A DNA stretch of 46,167 nucleotides from an uncultured Porphyromonadaceae bacterium (GCA_947174235.1 CAMWID010000022.1:1-46167); one strand, 5' to 3'. Positions 9,001-16,891 are shown, counted from the stretch's first letter. Made by a program: numbers and translations. The notes: a model not told the origin generated them from the sequence alone.

Positions 9001-9116
9001 TCCCGTGACGCCGAGAAAGCGGCGGCCGGAAAAATAGAAGAAGAAATCATCAAAGACACCGCCCCCGCGATAAGGAACCGTCTGTGTGGAATTAGGGTAT
9101 AGCGTTTCATATTCAA
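6063..9116 (-). CDS. Large periplasmic tetratricopeptide-repeat protein, 1017 aa
   Basis: An exported all-helical repeat protein. The N-terminus has a basic patch (MKRYTLIPHRR) and a hydrophobic segment ending in FPAAAFSA, a signal peptide of about 35 residues, with no lipobox cysteine. TPR units run through nearly the whole length; many carry the W/LG-Y-A-P signature, for example YLGQIAVREGDPNAAAISFEKA and WLGDACYALGKYQEAEKAYRAYL. The middle portion resembles YbgF/CpoB- and BamD-type repeats. It is the first gene of a three-gene minus-strand unit with the 627-aa barrel and the 177-aa protein. A role as a periplasmic scaffold for the barrel is inference. I found no exact consensus promoter in the 60 bases upstream. 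Confidence 0.88.
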   Translation of the reverse strand: MNMKRYTLIPHRRFLIAGAVSLMISSSIFPAAAFSASREDRMSPLAAGYLERARIMLSNGNFAGVIDQLRHIDTQGVDLSSQDREDFTYLLALALYQRGEADCVDLLREFAESYPASPQAIPARLAAADYFFFAHRFANALAAYREIDYDRINPADRPLYDYRKALSMIKCGEYAEARPIFSQLRDNRKFNLAADYYIAYLDYVEGDYDKAYSGFSQVADRMDDKNNEGIAPQYYLAQIDYTRGMYDRAISMGKRLLEDNPVDELVPETERIVGLSYFKQGEYENAETFLTRYVNTADISPAADAVYALGVVDYREGEYDKARDRFASLTDLNNDIAQSAYLYLGQIAVREGDPNAAAISFEKASKMNFDRNVTETAMFNYIAARTRGGNIPFSSSIPLLQGFLQQFPYSHYAPQVEEYLATAYFNEKDYANALASINRISNPSAKVIAAKQKTLYELGMQCMANNRPSAARDYLAQAVSINSDRQVQAQSNLWLGDACYALGKYQEAEKAYRAYLNADRRGENRSLALYNLAYAQLMADNYSQAAESFRDALRSNPELPLRLRDDATIRMADAQYYSGNYRQALKNYSVAIDNNAQDRDYATFRRAVMYGLDGDIKRKLSELSAMPSEFPGSKWLPNALLEKGQTYAGLGDTSKAVEAFEQLRKSYKQSAQARKGMLNLAITYMEAGNPSKAEETYKEVIAKWPSSEEASLANDDLRRYYAANGGLTEYASFLRSVPDAPQIDASEMETLSFEGAETAYAADITNIALLEKYVEDYPNGRYLAQALLDIATGKDETEDTDGALRALETLIARRADSPQIPEALLMKAEILETKGAAARKETLDTYRELEKRGGNDYLADAYAGIMRNSDNDSERMRYAALVKNSGGLSADQIEEAEFYEASAMLKSGDANEATKMLASLAGNPKSISGAKAAVILGQHYIDNGDVNAAEKVLTEFTDAGSPHEYWLARGFIALADVYHAKKKDYLAIEYLKSLRDNYPGKELDIHDMIATRLDNWK

Positions 9117-9180
9117 TTCATAATGTTATGAACAATCGGACAAACACGAAAAAATGGATATCCCCGCAGATCCATCTGTT

Positions 9181-9218
9181 AAAAAAATGAGGCCGGCACT
9201 TTAACAGTAACCGGCCTC
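9181..9218 (-). terminator. Intrinsic terminator of the tRNA-Glu / rpsT unit
   Basis: Read on the minus strand, GAGGCCGG (9218-9211) and CCGGCCTC (9196-9189) form an 8-bp GC-rich stem around a 14-base loop, followed after one A by seven T residues (9187-9181). This is a textbook intrinsic terminator lying 26 bases past the tRNA-Glu gene. Confidence 0.9.
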
Positions 9219-9243
9219 TGGGGATAGGATGGATTTAGGGAGG

Positions 9244-9315
9244 TAGTCCATAGCAGAGTCGAACTGCTCTTTAGAGAATGAAAATCTCTCGTCCTAACCG
9301 ATAGACGAATGGACC
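9244..9315 (-). tRNA. tRNA-Glu (UUC), copy 1, CCA not fully encoded
   Basis: Reading from 9315 to 9244 gives a cloverleaf: acceptor GGTCCAT with ATGGACT, D-loop TCGGTTA, anticodon stem AGAGA/TCTCT around loop TTTTCAT (anticodon TTC, glutamate), and T-arm with TTCGACT. Pair 1-72 is G-U. Discriminator is A, followed in the DNA by CCT, so the final A of CCA must be added enzymatically. The body is identical to the second copy at 9706-9777 except for a compensatory change of pair 3-70 (U-A here, C-G there). Confidence 0.95.
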
Positions 9316-9408
9316 GACGCAATCCTTATAACCAGCTGCGTCAAGACCCAGGGGCCGTCGCATGCTGAAGGAAATATTTTTCAATCGCGGGCTCAGGAAG
9401 CCTTCAGA

Positions 9409-9663
9409 TTACGCAAGCTTGTTGATGTGGTGAGCAAGACCGCTGCAAAGATTAGCGGCTTTGTTCTTGGAGATGATATTCTTGCGGCCGAGGCGCTGAA
9501 GAAGCGCGCTGACTTTGTTGTAGGCTTCAGTAGCTTCTGCCTTATCAGTCATTTTGCGCACGCGACGAACAGCGTTGCGGGCTGTCTTTGCCCAATAGCG
9601 GTTCTCAAGTCTCCTCTTTTCCGCCTGGCGAATTCTTTTTAATGATGATTTATGATTTGCCAT
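9409..9663 (-). CDS. rpsT: 30S ribosomal protein S20
   Basis: An 84-residue basic protein with the S20 N-terminus ([18 protein letters not shown]), helical throughout and ending in [18 protein letters not shown], which matches the family in length and pattern. S20 binds 16S rRNA early in assembly of the 30S body. The gene is flanked on the same strand by two tRNA-Glu genes and shares a strong promoter upstream of the first of them, so a tRNA-mRNA-tRNA transcript is expected, with the mRNA released by tRNA processing. Confidence 0.97.
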   Translation of the reverse strand: MANHKSSLKRIRQAEKRRLENRYWAKTARNAVRRVRKMTDKAEATEAYNKVSALLQRLGRKNIISKNKAANLCSGLAHHINKLA

Positions 9664-9702
9664 CTTAAAAGTTATCTTTGTCTTTCTTTCGGTTTTTAAT
9701 AT

Positions 9703-9777
9703 TGGTAGCCCATAGCAGAGTCGAACTGCTCTTTAGAGAATGAAAATCTCTCGTCCTAACCGATAGACGAATGGGCC
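9703..9777 (-). tRNA. tRNA-Glu (UUC), copy 2, CCA encoded
   Basis: Reading from 9777, the acceptor GGCCCAT pairs with ATGGGCT, and the anticodon loop TTTTCAT gives TTC (glutamate). The mature body ends at 9706 (discriminator A) and CCA is encoded at 9705-9703. It differs from copy 1 only at pair 3-70, which is C-G here. It is the first element after the promoter at 9848-9818, ahead of rpsT. Confidence 0.95.
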
Positions 9778-10110
9778 ACTAAAGCAACTGCACACACTGT
9801 GGGCACATTTTGCGCTGCAAAGTTAGCCCTATTTCAAGAAATATCCAAATTTTTTTCAAAAAAAAACTTATTTTTTTCATTCCTTGCCGTTTTTTTCGGT
9901 TTTTCTGTACCTCTATCCCACTTTTTTATTGCGCCGCTGACCTTTTTATATTTATTTTTGTTAATTTTACAGTGGCTCGCTCCGATTTCCGGGTGCCGGA
10001 TGTTCCCGGTGGTTTGAAATGGGAGCCGCCATTTTCTGAACGCCTGTTTTTTATCCTGCGGCGCGGCTTTGCTATTCATACCCGCGACCGCCTGAAAAAT
10101 ATTCCGCTAT
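9778..10110. other. AT-rich divergent intergenic region
   Basis: No gene seen. The stretch separates the minus-strand tRNA/rpsT unit from the plus-strand kinase gene. It contains the strong minus-strand promoter at 9818-9848 and homopolymeric A and T tracts between about 9849 and 9906. No clear consensus plus-strand promoter for the kinase gene is visible; the best candidates are imperfect T-rich matches around 9940-9970. Short open frames here are low-complexity. Confidence 0.6.
9818..9848 (-). promoter_or_regulatory. Strong Bacteroidales-type promoter for tRNA-Glu / rpsT / tRNA-Glu
   Basis: On the minus strand TTGG (9848-9845) is followed by a 19-base spacer and TAACTTTG (9825-9818), an exact TAnnTTTG -7 element. 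Transcription would start near 9811, about 34 bases before the mature 5' end of tRNA-Glu copy 2. Confidence 0.8.
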
Positions 10111-11781
10111 ATGAAAATCTATTGTAAAAATACTTCCGCATATGTAGATGCCCTGGGAGGGGAAAAGGTGATCGACATGCTTCCCCGACTCGGTAAAAGT
10201 CTCGGGTTCGAGCCCGTTTGCGCACTCGTCAACAACAAGGTCGAGGATCTTTGTTTCCCGCTTTATGCTCCAAAGCAGATTGAGTTTGTCGGTAAGGACA
10301 ATCCCAACGGCAGGCGAGTGTATGTACGCTCGCTCTGCATGATGCTTTATAAAGCCGTGGAAGAGATCATGCCCGGCGTGACCCTGAGGATAGAGCATTC
10401 GATTTCCAGCGGCAATTATTGCCGCCTGCTCAACGGTGAGGAGTTGGTGAAGGTGACTCAGGAGACTGTAGACTCGCTTCTGGAGCATCTTGACAACCTC
10501 ATGCATTCGGATATCCCTTTCCGGCGTAAGGAAAGGCTGACCAAGGATGCGGTGGAGATCTTCCGCAAGCAGGGGCTCACAGCCAAGGTTACGCTCCTTG
10601 AGACGCAGCATGAGCTTTACACCACATATTACCGTCTCGGAAATCTCGCCGACAGCTACTACGGTCCTCTTGCCCCGACCACGGGATTTATACGCGATTT
10701 TGACCTGCGCCTGTATAAAGACGGGTTTCTGTTGTTCGCTTATTCAAAGGAGGAGACGGACAGAATAATGAAAGAGAATCCTCCTCAGGAGAAGATGTAC
10801 AAGGCATTCACGGATCAGCTGATGTTCAACCGGGTCATACAGGTCAAGAATGTGGGTGAACTGAACGTGGCTGTCAAATCACGGAGAACGGCGGAGCTTA
10901 TCAATGTGGCTGAAGCCATGCACGACAAGCTTCTCGGAAGGATAAGCGATGATATCGCGCGGCGCCGCAAGGAAGGAGGCGCGGGCATAGTGCTTATAGC
11001 CGGCCCGTCGTCGTCAGGAAAGACGACATCCACCAAGCGTCTCGCGATACAGCTCATGACCAATCTGATCGTGCCGAAGATGATTTCCCTTGACGATTAT
11101 TTTGTGGACCGTGCCGTCACCCCACGCGACGAGACGGGTGATTATGACTATGAAAGCCTTTATGCCCTTGATCTCGATCGTCTTAATTCCGATCTGACAC
11201 GTCTGCTCAACGGGGAAGAGATAAATCTTCCCACCTATTCTTTTGAGACCGGGAAGCGCATAGAGCGGCCGAAGCCGCTGCGGCTTGATAAAAACGATGT
11301 TCTTCTGATAGAGGGTATCCACGGATTGAATCCCGAGCTCACACGGTCGATAAATCCGGATGAAGTCTACAAGGTCTATGTGTCGGCTCTCACCACCCTC
11401 AAGATTGACAACCATAACTGGATCTCGACTTCAGACAACCGTCTGCTGCGGCGTATCGTGCGCGATAACAAATATCGCCACACGTCGGCCCTTGACACAA
11501 TCCGGCGCTGGCCGAGCGTCAGACGTGGCGAAGAGAAATGGATTTTCCCGTTCAGCGAGAACGCGGACGCCACGTTCAACTCTTCCCTTATATTCGAACT
11601 CGGCGTGATGAAGCCGTATGCAGAGCCGGTGCTCAGAGATGTTCCCAGGGATGTTCCCGAATATGCCGAGGCTTTCCGTCTCCTGAGGCTGCTGAGCTAT
11701 TTCGATCCCATCCCTGCCGACCAGATCCCGACCACTTCCCTTCTCAGGGAGTTTCTCGGAGGGTCGTCTTTCCATTATTGA
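10111..11781 (+). CDS. Uridine-kinase-family nucleoside kinase with N-terminal ThrRS-like domains
   Basis: A 556-residue protein. The C-terminal half is a P-loop kinase of the uridine/phosphoribulokinase family: Walker A GPSSSGKTT at 298-306, SLDDYF shortly after, and LIEGIHGLNP downstream. The N-terminal half resembles the TGS and editing-type domains of threonyl-tRNA synthetase, as seen in the widespread Bacteroidetes nucleoside kinases of about 555 residues. The expected activity is ATP- or GTP-dependent phosphorylation of a nucleoside, likely uridine or cytidine, but the long N-terminus suggests extra regulation or RNA contact. It stands alone: AT-rich DNA upstream and a GC-rich intrinsic terminator at 11813-11845. 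Confidence 0.88.
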   Translation: MKIYCKNTSAYVDALGGEKVIDMLPRLGKSLGFEPVCALVNNKVEDLCFPLYAPKQIEFVGKDNPNGRRVYVRSLCMMLYKAVEEIMPGVTLRIEHSISSGNYCRLLNGEELVKVTQETVDSLLEHLDNLMHSDIPFRRKERLTKDAVEIFRKQGLTAKVTLLETQHELYTTYYRLGNLADSYYGPLAPTTGFIRDFDLRLYKDGFLLFAYSKEETDRIMKENPPQEKMYKAFTDQLMFNRVIQVKNVGELNVAVKSRRTAELINVAEAMHDKLLGRISDDIARRRKEGGAGIVLIAGPSSSGKTTSTKRLAIQLMTNLIVPKMISLDDYFVDRAVTPRDETGDYDYESLYALDLDRLNSDLTRLLNGEEINLPTYSFETGKRIERPKPLRLDKNDVLLIEGIHGLNPELTRSINPDEVYKVYVSALTTLKIDNHNWISTSDNRLLRRIVRDNKYRHTSALDTIRRWPSVRRGEEKWIFPFSENADATFNSSLIFELGVMKPYAEPVLRDVPRDVPEYAEAFRLLRLLSYFDPIPADQIPTTSLLREFLGGSSFHY

Positions 11782-11812
11782 GAATTTTGTTTTTATTCCC
11801 CATAATTTCATG

Positions 11813-11845
11813 TGCCGCGCCGGAATTTCCTGCGCGGCATTTTTT
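11813..11845 (+). terminator. Intrinsic terminator after the nucleoside kinase gene
   Basis: TGCCGCGC at 11813-11820 pairs with GCGCGGCA at 11832-11839 around an 11-base loop and is followed by six T residues (11840-11845). It lies 32 bases after the kinase stop codon. Confidence 0.92.
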
Positions 11846-11897
11846 CAGTTAAACTCAAGAAAAAGCGATGAGGTGGACGACGTGCGTCCGGAGTCGC

Positions 11898-11929
11898 TTG
11901 GTGTCTCTTGAAATTTTTTTGTAATTTTG
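11898..11929 (+). promoter_or_regulatory. Bacteroidales-type promoter for mgtE
   Basis: TTGG at 11898-11901, a 20-base spacer and TAATTTTG at 11922-11929 match the Bacteroidales consensus. Transcription would start near 11936, giving a leader of roughly 85 bases. I looked for an M-box-like Mg2+ riboswitch in this leader; it is too short and shows no such architecture. Confidence 0.75.
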
Positions 11930-12022
11930 CATCGTTCGTGGTGCGCCGGGCGTTTTCAGACCATATTACGCTGTCGCGGTACCCCGGAACGGCGAGTATA
12001 TAGACTATAAATATCAGTCAGG

Positions 12023-13390
12023 ATGAAGGATTTTACCGAAACCGACATAGAGCGTATAGAACAGCTCATAGAGAATCAGGACCGTGACGCGGCGCAACAG
12101 GAGGTTAAGGAACTTCATGCCGCAGATATAGCAGAGCTTTTCCAGTCGCTGAACCTGCGGCAGGCGGAATGGCTGTTCAATCTCATCGAAGACAATGAGA
12201 AGAAGGCGGATGTGCTGATGGAGCTTGATGAAGATGACCGAAAGAAGGTGCTTGAAGGGATGGATCCCGAACAGATCGGTCATTTTATCGACCTTCTTGA
12301 TACAGACGATGCCGTAGACCTTATCCAGGAACTTGACGAGGAAGACAGAGACGAGGTCATACAGCACATCGATGACGTGGAGCAGGCAGGCGACATCGTA
12401 GACCTTCTCCAATATGACGAGGACACCGCCGGCGGTCTCATGGGCACGGAGATGATCGTCGTGAATGAGAATCTCTCCATGCCCGACTGTCTGAGGGAGA
12501 TGCGCCGTCAGGCGGAAGATCTTGACGACATATATTACGTCTATGTTGTGGATGATGACAACCGTCTCAGAGGTGTGCTGCCGTTGAAAAAGATGATCAC
12601 GCATCCATCTGTCTCAAAGATAAAACATGTGATGGAGGAGCTTCCGGTGTCAGTGCGAACAGATACGCCGATAGACGAGGTGGCGATAGATTTCGAGAAA
12701 TATGACCTTGTCGCCATGCCTGTGGTCGACAGCATCGGGAGGCTTGTGGGTCAGATCACCGTAGACGACGTCATGGACGAGGTGCGCGAGCAGAGTGAGC
12801 GCGACTATCAGCTGGCTTCCGGTATATCGTCAGACGTTGACGCTTCCGACTCGGTTTTCGCCCAGACGAAGGCACGTATCCCGTGGCTGCTCATAGGTAT
12901 AGTGGGAGGTATAGTCAATTCTTTGATACTTGGTGGTTTCGAGGCGCAGATAGCCGCAGTGACCGCATTGGCGATATTCATCCCCCTTATCGGAGGCACG
13001 GGAGGAAATGTAGGTGTGCAGGCTTCAGCGATAGTCGTTCAGGGTCTCGCCAACGGCAGGCTCGACATCAAGAACGCCATGACGCAGATCGGACGGGAAT
13101 GCCTTGTGGCGATGATGAATGCCGTGGTCATATCCGGGGTGGTCTTTCTTTATATCTTCTTCACGCAGCCGGCAGGGGTGAAATACACAGTTTCGTTCGC
13201 CGTCGCGGCGTCGCTTTTCGCTGTGGTTATTTTCGCTACAGTATTCGGCACTTTCGTCCCTCTCACCCTTGAGAGGTTGAAAATCAATCCGGCGCTCGCC
13301 ACCGGACCGTTCATACAGATCACCAATGATGTGGTGGGTCTGTTGATTTATGTGGGTATGTCCACATGGATGCTTTCAATATTCGGATAA
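12023..13390 (+). CDS. mgtE: Magnesium transporter MgtE
   Basis: A 455-residue MgtE-type Mg2+ channel. In order: an acidic helical N domain (about residues 1-130, many Asp/Glu and LLxxDDA/LLQYDEDTAGGLM repeats), a tandem CBS pair (about 135-255, with VYVVDDDNRLRGVL and AMPVVDSIGRLVGQITVDDV), a linker helix, and a five-helix membrane domain (about 285-455) containing the pore signature GGTGGNVGVQAS. Cytosolic Mg2+ binding to the N and CBS domains closes the pore in characterised homologues. Length is normal. It has its own promoter and is followed 69 bases later by mutS. Confidence 0.95.
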   Translation: MKDFTETDIERIEQLIENQDRDAAQQEVKELHAADIAELFQSLNLRQAEWLFNLIEDNEKKADVLMELDEDDRKKVLEGMDPEQIGHFIDLLDTDDAVDLIQELDEEDRDEVIQHIDDVEQAGDIVDLLQYDEDTAGGLMGTEMIVVNENLSMPDCLREMRRQAEDLDDIYYVYVVDDDNRLRGVLPLKKMITHPSVSKIKHVMEELPVSVRTDTPIDEVAIDFEKYDLVAMPVVDSIGRLVGQITVDDVMDEVREQSERDYQLASGISSDVDASDSVFAQTKARIPWLLIGIVGGIVNSLILGGFEAQIAAVTALAIFIPLIGGTGGNVGVQASAIVVQGLANGRLDIKNAMTQIGRECLVAMMNAVVISGVVFLYIFFTQPAGVKYTVSFAVAASLFAVVIFATVFGTFVPLTLERLKINPALATGPFIQITNDVVGLLIYVGMSTWMLSIFG

Positions 13391-13459
13391 GGAATCGCGT
13401 TGCCGTAAGGGTGGCATTTCCTTGCCACACCAAAGACGCACTTAAGGACTCAAAATATA

Positions 13460-16093
13460 ATGGCAAAGATAGCAGAAACGCCCCTGATGCTGCAGTATCT
13501 GGAGATGAAAAAGAAACATCCGGATGCGATACTGCTTTTCCGGGTAGGAGATTTTTATGAAACGTTCAGTGACGACGCCATAGCGGCGAGCGAGATCCTC
13601 GGCATCACCCTGACCCGTCGTGCCAACGGAAAAGCTCAGTCTGTGGAACTCGCAGGGTTTCCTCACCACGCCCTTGATTCCTACCTTCCCAAATTGGTGA
13701 GGGCGGGACGCCGGGTCGCCATATGTGAACAGCTTGAAGATCCCAAACTTACCAAAAAACTTGTAAAGAGAGGTATAACAGAACTTGTCACTCCCGGAGT
13801 CAATACGTCGGCGGGGGCACTTCAGGCAAAAGAAAACAATTTTCTGGCTGCCGTGCATATAGCTAAAAAGAGTGTGGGGGTAGCATTTCTCGACATATCC
13901 ACAGGAGAGTTTCTTTGTGCCGAGACTTCGCCGGAAGAGGTTGACAAGCTTCTTTGCAGCATGGAGCCAAAGGAACTTCTTCGGATGAGGGGCACAAGAG
14001 AGTTCTGTGCGGAGCACTTCACCCATAAATGCAGTGTCTTTGAACTTGATGACTGGGTATATACCTCAGATGCCGCGGAAGAGCGGCTGCTCAAGCAGTT
14101 CTCCACATCCACATTGAAAGGGTTCGGAGTGGATGACCTTCCCGCCGGAGTAATAGCGGCGGGGAGTATATTGTATTACCTTGACATCACAAGCCATACC
14201 AAGATCTCCCACATCACCTCTCTGGGTCGGATAGACAACCGCCGCTACATGCATCTTGACAGATTTACAGTCAGAAACCTCGAGCTTGTAGACACGATGA
14301 ACCCTGAGGGAAAAAGCCTGCTGCAGGTGATTGACAAGACCGTCTGTCCCATGGGTTCCCGTCTTCTGCGCCGGTGGCTGCTGCTGCCGCTGCTTGACGT
14401 GGAAAAATTAAAGATCCGTCACGATGTGGTCGAGGCTTTCTTCAAGGATACGGAATTGCGCGAAAAGTCGAGAGACGCCGCCAGGCGCACAGGCGACATC
14501 GAACGACTCGGAGGCCGTGTGGCATCCGGAAAGATTTCACCACGAGAGATGCTGCAGCTCGCCGACGGAGTCAAGGGCGCGATGGACCTTTGCAAGATAC
14601 TGCGTGGTGCAGGAGTGCGTCCGCTTGAGGCGTTGTCTGCCGGGATGGTCGATATTTCGGATGTGGCTGAGTGGATATTGTCTACTGTCGCGCCGGACGC
14701 CCCTAACGGGTTCGGAAAATCTCCGGTCATAGCCGATGGTGTCGACAAGGAGCTGGACGAGTTGAGATCGCTTCGCGCCAACAGTCATGACGCCCTGCAG
14801 GCGATACAGGCGCGGGAGATTGAAAAGACCGGAATAACATCCCTTAAAATACACGTCAACAATGTTTTCGGATACTATTTAGAGGTGCGGAACACCCATA
14901 AAGACAAGGTGCCGGAATATTGGATACGGAAGCAGACTCTGGTAAACGCCGAACGCTATATCACTCCCGAGCTGAAGGAATATGAGGAGAAAATCATGGG
15001 AGCTGAGGAGAAGATCGCGGCGATAGAAGACCGGATCTACAAGTCGCTGATATCTCGTATAAATACAAGATTCTCAGACCTGCATGCAGACGCGGCTGTT
15101 GTCGCGGCGGCGGATTGTCTCCTGTCGTTCGCCGAGGTGGCTTCGGAGTATAATTACGTGAGACCTGAGATCAACGACGGAGGAGCTCTCTCCATTGTGG
15201 AGGGACGCCATCCGGTGATAGAGAGGACGATGGCTCCCGGGGAGACCTACGTTTCGAATACGGTGTCGCTTGATCCTGACACTTGTCAGATAATGATGAT
15301 AACCGGACCGAACATGAGCGGAAAATCAGCTTTGCTAAGGCAGACGGCATTGGTGACGCTTCTTGCCCAGACCGGCAGTTTCGTTCCTGCGAGGGAGGCT
15401 AAGATAGGGATCGTGGACAAGATATTCACCCGTGTCGGGGCAAGCGACAATATCTCTTCCGGGGAATCCACTTTTATGGTAGAGATGAACGAGGCAGCCG
15501 CCATCCTCAACAATATGAGCGAACGTTCGCTCATACTGTTTGATGAACTGGGTAGAGGTACCTCCACCTACGACGGCATATCTATCGCATGGTCGATTGT
15601 AGAACACATTCATGAGAATGGTAAATGCAGACCCAAGACACTGTTCGCCACCCACTATCATGAGCTGAACGAAATGGAGAAAAAATTCGGACGGATAGCC
15701 AATTTTAATGTGTCGGTCAAAGAAATAGGTGGGAAAGTAGTGTTTTTGCGCAAGCTTGAGCGGGGGGGATCCGAGCATAGTTTCGGAATCCATGTGGCGA
15801 AGCTTGCCGGAATGCCGCCGTCGATAATCAAAAGAGCCAATCAGGTTCTTGAACGATTGGAAGACACCTCCAAGGGTGTGGACGGAGGAGGCGGTGACCG
15901 TGTAGCCAAGGGCGCGGTGGAAAGCCTCGGCACACACCGCGACAGCTATCAGATGAGTTTCTTCCAGCTTGACGATCCGCTTCTGTCGCAGATACGGGAT
16001 ACGCTTCTTGACGTGAATGTGAACAACCTTACCCCTCTGCAGGCACTCAATATGCTCAATGATCTGCAGGGTCTGCTCACCGGGAAGCAGTGA
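13460..16093 (+). CDS. mutS: DNA mismatch repair protein MutS
   Basis: An 877-residue full-length MutS. The mismatch-reading Phe-x-Glu motif is Phe32-Tyr-Glu34. The connector, lever and clamp domains follow, and the C-terminal ATPase has Walker A GPNMSGKS near 616-623, Walker B LILFDELGRGTSTYDG and the FATHYHEL switch. The serine in the P-loop (usually Gly or Ala) is a mild variant. The C-terminal tail (SFFQLDDPLL onward) ends in the short helical region typical of MutS1. The only upstream element I see is a weak 6-bp hairpin at 13411-13428 without a T-run. Transcription may come partly from mgtE. Confidence 0.97.
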   Translation: MAKIAETPLMLQYLEMKKKHPDAILLFRVGDFYETFSDDAIAASEILGITLTRRANGKAQSVELAGFPHHALDSYLPKLVRAGRRVAICEQLEDPKLTKKLVKRGITELVTPGVNTSAGALQAKENNFLAAVHIAKKSVGVAFLDISTGEFLCAETSPEEVDKLLCSMEPKELLRMRGTREFCAEHFTHKCSVFELDDWVYTSDAAEERLLKQFSTSTLKGFGVDDLPAGVIAAGSILYYLDITSHTKISHITSLGRIDNRRYMHLDRFTVRNLELVDTMNPEGKSLLQVIDKTVCPMGSRLLRRWLLLPLLDVEKLKIRHDVVEAFFKDTELREKSRDAARRTGDIERLGGRVASGKISPREMLQLADGVKGAMDLCKILRGAGVRPLEALSAGMVDISDVAEWILSTVAPDAPNGFGKSPVIADGVDKELDELRSLRANSHDALQAIQAREIEKTGITSLKIHVNNVFGYYLEVRNTHKDKVPEYWIRKQTLVNAERYITPELKEYEEKIMGAEEKIAAIEDRIYKSLISRINTRFSDLHADAAVVAAADCLLSFAEVASEYNYVRPEINDGGALSIVEGRHPVIERTMAPGETYVSNTVSLDPDTCQIMMITGPNMSGKSALLRQTALVTLLAQTGSFVPAREAKIGIVDKIFTRVGASDNISSGESTFMVEMNEAAAILNNMSERSLILFDELGRGTSTYDGISIAWSIVEHIHENGKCRPKTLFATHYHELNEMEKKFGRIANFNVSVKEIGGKVVFLRKLERGGSEHSFGIHVAKLAGMPPSIIKRANQVLERLEDTSKGVDGGGGDRVAKGAVESLGTHRDSYQMSFFQLDDPLLSQIRDTLLDVNVNNLTPLQALNMLNDLQGLLTGKQ

Positions 16094-16184
16094 TTTGCCG
16101 GTGAGGAGTCTTAACAATTTTTATGTCGGTGGTTCCCCAACAATGGCTGTAATAACGTGTTTATATTTTGAAGTTTAATAAAAT

Positions 16185-16703
16185 ATGACAGTTATTATGG
16201 AAACAGTAAATTATAAAGATCAGGCTATTGACGCGGCGAAAGCGAGTGTTTCCGCTGCCAAGGAGGCTTGTGATGACGCCGTAAAGGATGTAGAACAGCA
16301 ATCGAAAGCGGCTAAGGCAGACGCCAAGTCTCAGCTATCCGGACTTGAGACGGCAGCCGGAGAGAAGATTTCACAGGTGAAATCTTCAGCAAACGAAAAA
16401 ATTGGAGAAGTGAAGGAAGCCGCCGCCCAGAAAGTAGCCGGATTGAAAGAAGCGGCAGCCGAAAAAGGGGCGGAGCTGAAAGAGAAAGCCGCCGCCCAGG
16501 CAGCCCATCTGAAGGAACAGGGGGAGCAGCTGCAGGATAATGTCGCAGAGAAGGCAGCCGCGCTTAAAGAACAGGCGGCAGAGACCGGTAAGGCTGTGAA
16601 GGAAAAGGCTTCCGGATTGTTTGACAAATTAAAGGAAAAAACTGCGGATCTTCTTCATGAAGGCGCAGGCAAACTGTCGGATCTTGCAGACAAGATAGAT
16701 TGA
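16185..16703 (+). CDS. Alanine/lysine/glutamate-rich 11-residue-repeat protein (LEA-like)
   Basis: A 172-residue, highly charged helical protein with no signal peptide. From about residue 60 to 150 it consists of near-perfect 11-residue units such as EKIGEVKEAAA, QKVAGLKEAAA and EKGAELKEKAA, the period found in group 3 LEA proteins and apolipoprotein-like amphipathic helices. Cys29 is the only cysteine. The start at 16185 is followed by a second ATG at 16197, which could be the true start (168 residues). It lies between mutS and the dcw cluster with its own terminator. A stress- or membrane-associated protective role is inference from composition; no enzymatic domain is visible. Confidence 0.82.
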   Translation: MTVIMETVNYKDQAIDAAKASVSAAKEACDDAVKDVEQQSKAAKADAKSQLSGLETAAGEKISQVKSSANEKIGEVKEAAAQKVAGLKEAAAEKGAELKEKAAAQAAHLKEQGEQLQDNVAEKAAALKEQAAETGKAVKEKASGLFDKLKEKTADLLHEGAGKLSDLADKID

Positions 16704-16732
16704 AAACATATCGTGTGGCGAAAACGGATATG

Positions 16733-16771
16733 GCTCCCGGATCGGTTTTGTGGTCCGGGAGCTTATTTTTT
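16733..16771 (+). terminator. Intrinsic terminator after the LEA-like gene
   Basis: GCTCCCGGA at 16733-16741 pairs with TCCGGGAGC at 16754-16762, followed by TTATTTTTT to 16771. It separates the LEA-like transcript from the dcw operon. Confidence 0.9.
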
Positions 16772-16826
16772 GACAAGACAATGTAGATAAGTTTTAAGCG
16801 GGAGAGGAATTTTTTAAGGTTTTAGA

Positions 16827-16866
16827 TTTGCAAATTGTTTATAATTTTAACTAACTTTACATTTTG
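16827..16866 (+). promoter_or_regulatory. Probable promoter region of the dcw cluster
   Basis: Two overlapping near-consensus registers are present: TTTG at 16827-16830 with TAACTTTA at 16852-16859 (21-base spacer), and TTG at 16835-16837 with TACATTTTG at 16858-16866 (20-base spacer). Neither is perfect. Either would start transcription within about 30 bases of the rsmH start codon. No obvious MraZ-type GGGNG repeat operator is visible here. Confidence 0.45.
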
Positions 16867-16891
16867 AAATAAAATACTGGAGTTTATTGAA

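Noticed and set aside
11936..12022. Possible Mg2+ riboswitch in the mgtE leader
   Set aside because: The leader is under 90 bases and shows no M-box-like helices; Mg2+ control is more likely through the N and CBS domains of the protein.
13411..13428. Hairpin between mgtE and mutS as a terminator
   Set aside because: Only six pairs (GTGGCA/TGCCAC) and no T-run follow it, so termination is unlikely.
15335..16117. 260-codon open frame on the minus strand inside mutS
   Set aside because: It is fully antisense to the conserved ATPase domain of MutS and has no family features; a shadow of biased codon use.
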